A stretch of DNA of 8,833 bases from Clostridiaceae bacterium (lineage in GTDB: Bacteria > Bacillota > Clostridia > Oscillospirales > QAMX01), in assembly GCA_016297585.1 (NCBI GenBank), contig JAEDGJ010000101.1, forward strand, positions 1-8,833, in the 5' to 3' direction. A program made the position numbers and the translations under genes. Position 1 is the stretch's first letter. Every line of letters begins with the position of its first letter. Below are positions 1-5,943 of the stretch, one piece after another. Under the pieces are notes generated by a model. It was not told where the DNA came from. It did not search any database and saw nothing but the letters and a program-made list of their open reading frames with translations.

Positions 1-1884
1 GATGCCGAACTTCTTCTTGTCCATGCGTACGAAGCGGCCGGACAGACCCTCGGCGGGGGTGGCGAGCAGGGAGAAGTTGAGCTTATACTCCTGCGCCTTG
101 CGGTCCATGAAGTCGCGCATGAAGCTGACGATGTCGATGCCGAGCCGCTGGGCCTCCTCGGACTCGCCGTGATGATGGCCGGTGAGCGCGACGAGGGTCT
201 CCGCGAGGCCGATGAAGCCGACGGAAAGGGTGCCGTGCTTTAAGACCTCGGCGACGGAGTCGTCCAGACCGAGCTTGTCGGAGTCGATCCAGACGCCCTG
301 ACCCATCAGGAAGCGGAAATTGCGGACCTTCTTCGAGCACTGGATCTTGAAGCGGTCGAGAAGCTGCTTGCAGCACAGCTCCATCTTCCGTTCGAGCTCC
401 TCGAAGAACCATTCGATGTTGTGGTTGGCCTTGATCGCAATGCGCGGCAGGTTGATGGAGGTAAAGCTCAGGTTGCCGCGGCCGGTGACGATCTCGCGGG
501 ACGGATCGTAGACATTGCCGATGACGCGGGTGCGGCAGCCCATGTAGGCGACCTCGGTTTCGGGGTGGCCGGGCTTGTAGTACTGGAGGTTGAACGGCGC
601 GTCGATGAAGGAGAAGTTCGGGAAGAGGCGCTTGGCCGAGGTCTTCATCGCGAGCCGGAAGAGGTCGTAGTTGGGATCGCCGGGATTGGCGGAGACGCCG
701 TCCTTGACCTTGAAGATCTGGATGGGGTAGATCGGCGTTTCGCCGTTGCCGAGACCGGCCTGCGTCGCGAGCAGCAGATTGCGCATGACCATGCGGCCTT
801 CGGAGCTCGTATCGGTGCCGTAATTGAGCGAGGAGAACGGGACCTGCGCGCCGGCGCGGCTGTGCATCGTATTGAGGTTGTGGATGAGCGCTTCCATCGC
901 CTGATAGGTAGCGCGGTCGGTCTCCGTGGCGGCATATTCGCGCGCGAACAGGCGGATCTTTTCATACAGCTCGGCGTCGAAATCGAAAAGCCCGGCTTCG
1001 AGCTCGTCGTAGGCGGGGTTGCCGTCGAGCGAGGGGGACTGCTCCTTCTCCGTCCAGATCTTCTTGATGGATTCGTAGATATCGTCGGAGCTCGCCGGAT
1101 AGTCCGGCGCGAGCAGACGGACGGCCTTGGCGAAGTTGCGGGCATAGAGCTTACGGTAGGTCTTGCGCACGCCTTCGGCCATGCAGTAATCGAAGGTGGG
1201 GATGCTCTGACCGCCGTGCTGGTCGTTCTGGTTGGCCTGAATGGTGATGCAGGCCAGCGCCGCGTAGCTCTGGATGTCGTTGGGCTCACGCAGGAAGCCG
1301 TGACCGGTGGAGAAGCCGCCGTGGAAGAGCTTTAACAGGTCGATCTGGCAGCAGGTCGTCGTCAGGGCATAGAAATCGAAGTCATGGATGTGGATGTCGC
1401 CTTCGCTGTAGGCCTTGGCCTGCTCGGGGGTCAGGAGGGACTTCAGGTAATAGTCCTTCGCGCCCTCGGTGCCGTACTTGAGCATGACGCCCATCGGGTT
1501 GTCGCCGTCGATGTTGGCGTTGTCGCGCTTCATGTCGGAATTGCGCGCGTCGGCGAAGGTCAGCTCGTCGTAGATCTTCATCAGATGGGTGTTCAGCTCG
1601 CGCACACGGGTACGCTCGGCGCGGTAGAGGATATACTTGCGCGCGACATACGCGTAGCCGGAGTCCATCAGGACGTTCTCGACGGTGTCCTGGATGTCCT
1701 CGACGCCCGGCGTCCGGTCGGCGAACTGCTCGATGAGGCGCTGCTCGACGATGTCGGCAATACGGGCGGATTCTTCGTGATTTCCGCGGGAACAGGCTTC
1801 CATCGCCTTGTATACCACATGCTCGATCTTGTTCTTATCGTAAGGCACCGCTCGTCCGTCGCGCTTCAGAATGACTGTAAACAT
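1..1884 (-). CDS. nrdD: Anaerobic (class III) ribonucleoside-triphosphate reductase, C-terminus cut by window edge
   Basis: This cytosolic glycyl-radical enzyme reduces ribonucleoside triphosphates to deoxyribonucleotides under anaerobic conditions, after activation by NrdG. The frame is open for 628 codons from ATG at 1884 to the window edge, with no stop. Residues 1-95 form an N-terminal ATP-cone (VILKRDGRAVPYDKNKIE), the allosteric dATP/ATP domain. The catalytic barrel follows, with EGDIHIHDFDFY (161-172), Cys178/Cys179, ITIQANQNDQHGGQS (213-227), the MGCR motif with Cys450 (a conserved active-site cysteine in the family), GRGNLSFTSINLPRIA (468-483) and ATPAEGLSGRF (608-618). The missing end should carry the zinc site and the glycyl-radical loop. 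The start is supported by GGGAGG six bases upstream of the ATG and by the promoter and NrdR sites beyond it. nrdG is usually next door and would lie past the left edge. Recognition is by motif and gene context together. Confidence 0.97.
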   Translation of the reverse strand, partial: MFTVILKRDGRAVPYDKNKIEHVVYKAMEACSRGNHEESARIADIVEQRLIEQFADRTPGVEDIQDTVENVLMDSGYAYVARKYILYRAERTRVRELNTHLMKIYDELTFADARNSDMKRDNANIDGDNPMGVMLKYGTEGAKDYYLKSLLTPEQAKAYSEGDIHIHDFDFYALTTTCCQIDLLKLFHGGFSTGHGFLREPNDIQSYAALACITIQANQNDQHGGQSIPTFDYCMAEGVRKTYRKLYARNFAKAVRLLAPDYPASSDDIYESIKKIWTEKEQSPSLDGNPAYDELEAGLFDFDAELYEKIRLFAREYAATETDRATYQAMEALIHNLNTMHSRAGAQVPFSSLNYGTDTSSEGRMVMRNLLLATQAGLGNGETPIYPIQIFKVKDGVSANPGDPNYDLFRLAMKTSAKRLFPNFSFIDAPFNLQYYKPGHPETEVAYMGCRTRVIGNVYDPSREIVTGRGNLSFTSINLPRIAIKANHNIEWFFEELERKMELCCKQLLDRFKIQCSKKVRNFRFLMGQGVWIDSDKLGLDDSVAEVLKHGTLSVGFIGLAETLVALTGHHHGESEEAQRLGIDIVSFMRDFMDRKAQEYKLNFSLLATPAEGLSGRFVRMDKKKFGI

Positions 1885-1919
1885 GTTATCCTCCCACTTC
1901 TGCCGTAAGTCTCTATAGA

Positions 1920-1935
1920 ACACAATATCTTGTAT
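1920..1935. promoter_or_regulatory. NrdR box 1 (start-proximal)
   Basis: The 16-base sequence ACACAATATCTTGTAT matches the NrdR consensus acaCwAtATmTwGtgt at 15 of 16 positions. NrdR is the zinc-finger/ATP-cone repressor of bacterial ribonucleotide reductase genes and usually binds tandem boxes. This site lies just downstream of the nrdD -10 element, over the predicted transcription start. The repressor gene is not in the window. Confidence 0.85.
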
Positions 1936-1943
1936 GCGTGCGT

Positions 1944-1972
1944 ATTGTAACACACAATATGCGGGTTGTCAA
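1944..1972 (-). promoter_or_regulatory. nrdD promoter, near-consensus sigma-A type
   Basis: On the minus strand, TTGACA (1972-1967) is separated by exactly 17 bases from TACAAT (1949-1944). The -35 is perfect and the -10 has one mismatch to TATAAT. The predicted transcript start is near 1937, giving a leader of about 50 bases before the nrdD ATG. One NrdR-box-like site fills the spacer and another covers the predicted start, so the promoter looks strong but repressible. Confidence 0.85.
1952..1967. promoter_or_regulatory. NrdR box 2 (in the promoter spacer), one half degenerate
   Basis: The sequence ACACAATATGCGGGTT keeps the whole left half of the NrdR consensus (ACACAATAT), but the right half is poor. 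It begins exactly 32 bases from box 1, the roughly three-helical-turn spacing known for tandem NrdR boxes, so both would lie on the same DNA face. It sits between the -35 and -10 of the nrdD promoter. The spacing and intact half-site support it; the weak half lowers confidence. Confidence 0.7.
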
Positions 1973-1995
1973 TACCCATACGAAAAAGGTATACA
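1966..1995 (+). promoter_or_regulatory. Possible divergent promoter overlapping the nrdD -35
   Basis: On the plus strand, TTGTCA (1966-1971) lies 18 bases before TATACA (1990-1995). The -35 is the other strand of the nrdD -35 shifted by one base, so the two polymerases would compete for one site. A transcript starting near 2002 would carry the 30-codon ORF at 2095 and could run into the oxidoreductase gene. NrdR box 2 abuts the upstream edge. Both hexamers are imperfect and the region is AT-rich, so chance remains possible. Confidence 0.4.
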
Positions 1996-2094
1996 TAATT
2001 TTGACGGCGGACTTTTTCAAAAAAATCGACGCAGGAGCGCGCATAACGCGGGATGCAACCGAAGGTTTCCTGAGCGAATGTGAGGGGAGTTCAT

Positions 2095-2187
2095 ATGAGA
2101 AAACGGTTGCGGGCGGAAAATAAAAATTTTTTTGTGAAAGAAGACGGAAGCGTTGTGCGGCGCATCCGTATTCTGACGATTTGTTAA
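2095..2187 (+). CDS. Possible small ORF, 30 aa, basic peptide of unknown function
   Basis: The ATG at 2095 is preceded by GAGGGGAG (2082-2089) with a 5-base gap, a good ribosome binding site. The peptide begins MRKRLRAENKNFFVKEDG and ends ILTIC. It has many Arg and Lys residues, no membrane segment and no recognisable domain. Another ribosome-binding-like sequence, GGGAGGA (2194-2200), follows within 7 bases of the stop and precedes an ATG at 2207. It could be a leader peptide, a real small protein, or chance. The case rests only on the ribosome binding site and the open frame; I recognise no family. Confidence 0.3.
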   Translation: MRKRLRAENKNFFVKEDGSVVRRIRILTIC

Positions 2188-2227
2188 AAAGGCGGGAGGA
2201 TTTGGCATGGGAAAGCGCGCCGGGCGG

Positions 2228-2236
2228 TGGTATAAT
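2228..2236 (+). promoter_or_regulatory. Extended -10 promoter for the oxidoreductase/enolase unit
   Basis: TGGTATAAT is a perfect -10 hexamer with the upstream TGn extension that lets sigma-A promoters work with a weak -35. The hexamer at the 17-base position is TGGGAA (2208-2213), a poor match. TTGGCA (2202-2207) is better but 23 bases away. Transcription from here would begin near 2243 and give a leader of roughly 40 bases before the ATG at 2286. Confidence 0.6.
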
Positions 2237-2285
2237 GAAAAAAGAGATCCACGGGGAAATTTTTTCGAGAGGAGTTTTCAAACCT

Positions 2286-3227
2286 ATGATCCGTATCGGC
2301 GTATGCAATATCGACGTATCCCATCCGAAGGCGTTTTCGGAGATTCTTGCAAAGGGAGACCGCGCGCGTTACACGGCGGTCTACAACGACGGCTTCCGCG
2401 GCGATGACGAGGTCGAGGCCTTTATCCGCAGGGCGGGGCTTGAGAAGCGCTGCGCCACGATGGAGGAGCTGATGGAGAGCTGCGACATCGGCTTTGTGCA
2501 GGACTGCAACTGGGATAAGCACATCGCCCACGCGGAGCCCTTCCTCCGCGCGCATAAGCCGGTGTTCATCGACAAGCCCGCCGTCGGCAACGTGCGCGAC
2601 ATGGCGAAGCTGCGGCAGTACATCGCGGACGGCGCGGTCGTCGTCGGCAGCTCCTCGCTGCGCTATGCCGACGACGTGCAGAAGTTCAATGCGCTGCCCG
2701 CCGAGGAAAAGGGCGAGATCCTCAGTGTGTACTGCACCTGCGGCGTGGATGAGTTCAACTACGCGATCCACGCGGCCGAGATGATCGGCGGCATCCTGCG
2801 CGGCGCGGTCTCCTGCGCGTACGTCGGCGCGACCGACGCGGCGGGCGTCCATGCCGAGACCTACCGCGTCCGCTATCAGTCCGGCGCGACCGCCGTCTAC
2901 ACGATCACCCACGGCGTCTGGCAGCCCTGCTATCTGACCGTGATGACGACGAAGGGCACCCGCGTGCTCGACGGCACCGGCGCGTACGCCCCGATGCTCG
3001 ACAACATCTGCACCTTCATGGAGACCGGCGACCGCCGGAAGGCGGGACTTGCGGACATGGAGGAGATCTTCGAGTCCATCAGCATCATGCTCGCCGGACG
3101 CATTTCCCGCGAACAGGGCGGCGGAGAGGTCCGGCTCGACGAGATCCCGGCGGACGACCCCGGCTTTGACGGCTACGCGTTCGAAAAGGGCTATGCCGCC
3201 GCCGCGAAGAAGATCTATCTCGCCTGA
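2286..3227 (+). CDS. Gfo/Idh/MocA-family oxidoreductase
   Basis: This is a 313-residue NAD(P)-dependent dehydrogenase, probably acting on a sugar, cyclitol or derivative in the cytosol. An N-terminal Rossmann half is followed by an alpha/beta C-terminal domain. Features seen are the first strand IRIGV (2-6), VQDCNWDKHIAHAEPFLRAH (71-90) matching the family's conserved segment, DKP (96-98) in place of the usual EKP with Lys97 as likely catalytic lysine, and YAIHAAEMIGG (159-169) with His162 and Glu165. The first loop reads GVCNIDVSHPKAF and lacks the classical GxGxxG. I chose ATG 2286 because the Rossmann strand begins there and AGAGGAG lies 11 bases upstream. An in-frame ATG at 2235 has no binding site and would add 17 residues of poor character. 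The enolase-superfamily gene follows after 24 bases, so they are probably co-transcribed. The family is clear; the substrate is unknown. Confidence 0.9.
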   Translation: MIRIGVCNIDVSHPKAFSEILAKGDRARYTAVYNDGFRGDDEVEAFIRRAGLEKRCATMEELMESCDIGFVQDCNWDKHIAHAEPFLRAHKPVFIDKPAVGNVRDMAKLRQYIADGAVVVGSSSLRYADDVQKFNALPAEEKGEILSVYCTCGVDEFNYAIHAAEMIGGILRGAVSCAYVGATDAAGVHAETYRVRYQSGATAVYTITHGVWQPCYLTVMTTKGTRVLDGTGAYAPMLDNICTFMETGDRRKAGLADMEEIFESISIMLAGRISREQGGGEVRLDEIPADDPGFDGYAFEKGYAAAAKKIYLA

Positions 3228-3251
3228 TTTTGCCGTAAAAGGAGGGCATTT

Positions 3252-4535
3252 ATGCGTATTGTCAAAGCGGAGCTGGAATTTATCGAGGAGCCGCTCAAGG
3301 CCGTGTTCGCCTTCAAGGGCAAATACAGCGCGAAGCCGATGTGGAACACCGTCGTGCGCCTGACCTCCGACTCCGGCGTGACGGCGACGGGCGTCGCCAA
3401 CGAGGGCATCCTCTGGTCCGATCCCGCCGTCTACAACAAATTCTCCGTTTCCGGCGGCAGCGCCGTGATGTACCTGCTCACGGATTACGCCTGCCAGCTC
3501 GCGCGCGGCTTTTCCTTTGACCGCCCCGACGAGCTGCTGCGCGCGCTGTTCCCGCGCGTGATGGAATACGGCCGCGCGGTGTCCGGCCTGCCGGAGCTGC
3601 GCACGACCTTCGTCCTCGGCGCGTTCGTCGCGCTGGACACGGCGGCGTGGCTGCTTTACGCGAAGGAGAAGGGGCTGACGTTCGACGGGCTGATCCCCGA
3701 GGCGGCGCGTCCGTACCTGCAGACCCGGAACACGGCGCTGGCCGCGATCCCGCTGATCACCTATACCGTCAGTATGCGGGACATGCTGCGGGAGGTGGAC
3801 GCGGGGCGCTTCTTCCTGAAGATCAAGATCGGCTCCGACCCCGAGCACGACGGCGACCCGGAGAAAATGCTCGCGTGGGACTGCGCGCGCCTGACGGACA
3901 TCCACAACGCGCTGCGGGACGTCCCCTGCGCGCATGCCGAAAACGGGCATATTCCCTATTACCTTGACGCCAACGGCCGCTATGACTCGAAAGACCGCCT
4001 CCTGCGGCTGCTCGACCATGCCGACCGCATCGGGATGCTGCCGCGCATCGCCATCCTCGAGGAGCCCTTCCCCGAGCGCGCGCCCATCGACGTCTCCGAC
4101 CTGCCCGTGCGTCTGGCTGCCGACGAAAGCGCCCACTCCGACGCGGACGTCCGCGCGCGCATCGACATGGGCTACCGCGCCATCGCCCTAAAGCCCATCG
4201 CCAAGACGATGAGCATGACCTTCGACATGCTCGCCGTCGCCGGGAAGGCGGGGGTGCCCTGCTTCTGCGCCGACCTGACCGTCTGCGCCGCGCAGGTCGA
4301 CATCAACAAAAACTTCGCCGCCCGCATCGCGCCGCTGCCCGGGCTGTCCGTAGGACTTCTCGAATCCAACGGCCACCAGTACTACCGGAACTGGGATAAG
4401 ATGGTGGAGAGCCTTCCGTACGCCGGCGCGTCCTGGATCACGCCCGAGCGGGGGCTGTACCGGCTCGACGACGGCTTCTACGCGCATTCCGGCGGCATTT
4501 TCGAGACAAATCCGATGTACGAGGGCGTGTTTTAA
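3252..4535 (+). CDS. Enolase-superfamily enzyme, muconate lactonizing enzyme/mandelate racemase-like
   Basis: This 427-residue enzyme should abstract a proton alpha to a carboxylate with Mg2+ help, giving racemisation, epimerisation, cycloisomerisation or dehydration of an acid. An N-terminal capping domain (about 1-150) precedes the barrel. The active-site set is visible: LKIKIG gives a KxK pair (Lys190, Lys192) at the end of the second strand, metal ligands are probably Asp239 (LDANGRY), Glu270 (ILEEP) and Asp291 (AADES), and Lys314 (ALKP) lies on the sixth strand. KxK plus a later Lys is the layout of the MLE subgroup, not the Lys/His-Asp layout of mandelate racemase or the sugar-acid dehydratases. 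The gap from KxK to the first ligand (47 residues) is longer than I recall for MLE (about 30), so an insertion lies near 195-235. AAAAGGAGGG lies 5 bases before the ATG. A strong terminator follows 12 bases after the stop. Confidence 0.9.
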   Translation: MRIVKAELEFIEEPLKAVFAFKGKYSAKPMWNTVVRLTSDSGVTATGVANEGILWSDPAVYNKFSVSGGSAVMYLLTDYACQLARGFSFDRPDELLRALFPRVMEYGRAVSGLPELRTTFVLGAFVALDTAAWLLYAKEKGLTFDGLIPEAARPYLQTRNTALAAIPLITYTVSMRDMLREVDAGRFFLKIKIGSDPEHDGDPEKMLAWDCARLTDIHNALRDVPCAHAENGHIPYYLDANGRYDSKDRLLRLLDHADRIGMLPRIAILEEPFPERAPIDVSDLPVRLAADESAHSDADVRARIDMGYRAIALKPIAKTMSMTFDMLAVAGKAGVPCFCADLTVCAAQVDINKNFAARIAPLPGLSVGLLESNGHQYYRNWDKMVESLPYAGASWITPERGLYRLDDGFYAHSGGIFETNPMYEGVF

Positions 4536-4547
4536 GCATTGCCTTAC

Positions 4548-4597
4548 AAAAAAGCTTCCCGAAACGCAGGGATTCTTGCGTTCCGGGAAGCTTTTTT
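4548..4597. terminator. Bidirectional intrinsic terminator between convergent operons
   Basis: A 14-bp perfect stem (4548-4561 with 4584-4597) begins with six A and ends with six T. It continues after one A/C mismatch for six more pairs (4563-4568 with 4577-4582) around an 8-base loop (4569-4576). The T run on either strand serves transcription from that side, so it can end the enolase-superfamily transcript and the larA-type transcript alike. It lies 12 bases past one stop codon and 15 from the other. Confidence 0.95.
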
Positions 4598-4612
4598 CGT
4601 CCCTGCGGGGCT

Positions 4613-5890
4613 TTATACGGCGCGCGGGATGACGGAGATGCCCTCGGGGATGACGTTGATGCCGGCGTCCGCGCCGGCAATGCGGTCGGCGAGCGCGAGC
4701 GCCTCCGGAAAGTCCGCGGCGGGGATCATGCCGAAGGCGCGCACGAGGTCGGGATCGGCGCCGGAGAGGAAGACGACCTTCTTTTTCGCGAGAATGCGCG
4801 CGAGCACCTGCGCCTGCCACTGATCGGGGGTGGTCTGCCCGGCCGGGACGGCTTCGATCCGGCGAAGCAGCGACGCGGCGTCCGGGGTTTCCCGGAAAAA
4901 GCGCAGGAACGCGTCTCCGCCCACGCCGTCGGTGCAGGCGGACGCCATGAGGATGACGCCGCCGTCCTGCGTTACGGGCTCGGCGGAGGACAGGCCTTTT
5001 ACCGACTGGTAGAGGTTCTGGTCGAGCGGGTAGCCGTTGTTCGTCGTGACGGTGATGGGCGCGGGGGCGGCGCTCACGGCGCAGAGCGACGAGAGAAAGT
5101 CCGTGCCGCGGCGGTGCGCGGCGTCCGGATCGCCGGCGAAGACCGCGACCGTCTCGTGCCGGGCATTGATGACGGCGTTTGCGATGAAGGCAAGCCCGGC
5201 TGCGCGCGCGGCGAAGAGCATATCGCGGTGGATGGGGTTATCGTCGAGGATGCCCGCGCGGGCGTGCGGGTCTGCGAGAAAGGCGGCGTTGTGATTGGCA
5301 AGCACCGTCGCGCGGGACGCGATGCCCGGCAGGACGGATTTGCGGCCGCCGGAGAAGCCTGCGAAGAAATGCGGCTCGATGAACCCTTCCGCGACGAGCA
5401 GGTCGGCCTCGGCCGCCAGCCGGTTGACGATCAGCGCGCCGCCCGAGGGGAGCGTGCCGAGGCGGACGAGGTTTGCCGTGTCGTCGCAGTCGTGCACGAC
5501 GATGCGCTCCCGGCGCACGATGTCCTCGCCGCATTTGGCGGTCAGCTCCTCCCGCGTCGTGCCGCGGTGGCAGCCGGTCGCGACGAGCAGCGTGATCTCG
5601 GCATCCGGATTGCCGCGCCGGATCTCGCGCAGCATCGGCGGCAGCAGCAGCTTCGACGGCACCGGACGCGTGTGATCGGAGAGGATGACGACGACGCGCC
5701 GCCTGCCCGCGGCAAGGGACGCAAGCGTGGGAGAGCCGACGGGCTGCTCGAGCGCGGCCTCGGTCAGCTCCGCGGCGGGCAGCGCGGGGACGTATTCCTC
5801 CAGCCGTCCGCGCAGGACGGCGCGGATGCGGGAATCGGGGATCGCGGCGTCGAGAAAGCCGCGTCCGTAGGGAAGACGGATATGGGCCAT
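4613..5890 (-). CDS. LarA-family nickel-pincer 2-hydroxyacid racemase/epimerase
   Basis: This 425-residue protein belongs to the lactate racemase family, which inverts the C2 centre of 2-hydroxy acids by hydride transfer using a nickel-pincer nucleotide (NPN) cofactor. All key residues I know from Lactiplantibacillus plantarum LarA are present, at the same numbers as I remember them: Asp72 and Arg75 (SDHTRP), His108 (ATGCHRG), His174 (EPHFFAGFSGGRKS), Lys184 as pincer attachment, His200 (LANHNAAF), and Tyr294, Gln295 and Lys298 (NLYQSVKG). It should therefore be active if the cofactor is supplied; larB, larC and larE are absent here. The family includes racemases for malate, phenyllactate and hydroxyglutarate and a D-gluconate 2-epimerase, so lactate is not assured; the glycosidase upstream favours a sugar acid. 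It begins 53 bases after the GH116 stop. AAAGGAA lies about 11 bases before the ATG, a weak, distant binding site. Confidence 0.92.
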   Translation of the reverse strand: MAHIRLPYGRGFLDAAIPDSRIRAVLRGRLEEYVPALPAAELTEAALEQPVGSPTLASLAAGRRRVVVILSDHTRPVPSKLLLPPMLREIRRGNPDAEITLLVATGCHRGTTREELTAKCGEDIVRRERIVVHDCDDTANLVRLGTLPSGGALIVNRLAAEADLLVAEGFIEPHFFAGFSGGRKSVLPGIASRATVLANHNAAFLADPHARAGILDDNPIHRDMLFAARAAGLAFIANAVINARHETVAVFAGDPDAAHRRGTDFLSSLCAVSAAPAPITVTTNNGYPLDQNLYQSVKGLSSAEPVTQDGGVILMASACTDGVGGDAFLRFFRETPDAASLLRRIEAVPAGQTTPDQWQAQVLARILAKKKVVFLSGADPDLVRAFGMIPAADFPEALALADRIAGADAGINVIPEGISVIPRAV

Positions 5891-5943
5891 AAAGAGTCAG
5901 GTTCCTTTCCGAAAAGAGAAATCGTCCCGGTTTTGCCGGGGCT

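Noticed and set aside
421..1335. 304-codon plus-strand frame opposite nrdD (also one at 1384-1908)
   Set aside because: Both lie wholly antisense to the unmistakable nrdD reading frame and have no binding site or domain.
2235..2285. Upstream in-frame ATG at 2235 as the start of the oxidoreductase
   Set aside because: It overlaps the TATAAT -10 element, lacks a binding site, and adds residues before the first Rossmann strand; ATG 2286 fits better.
1885..2285. Riboswitch or tRNA in the largest intergenic gap
   Set aside because: I see no cloverleaf, no conserved riboswitch core, and no terminator/antiterminator pair there.
2184..4136. 650-codon open frame on the minus strand opposite the oxidoreductase and enolase-superfamily genes
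   Set aside because: It is antisense to two genes with clear family motifs, has Arg/Val/Gly/Asp/Ala-rich composition typical of GC-rich shadow frames, and contains no recognisable domain.
4539..4823. Short plus-strand frame starting inside the terminator
   Set aside because: Its beginning is the terminator hairpin and the rest is antisense to larA; there is no ribosome binding site.
5926..5940. Small CCCGG/CCGGG hairpin between GH116 and larA
   Set aside because: It has only five pairs and no T run, so it is not a convincing terminator; it might be an incidental GC-rich structure.
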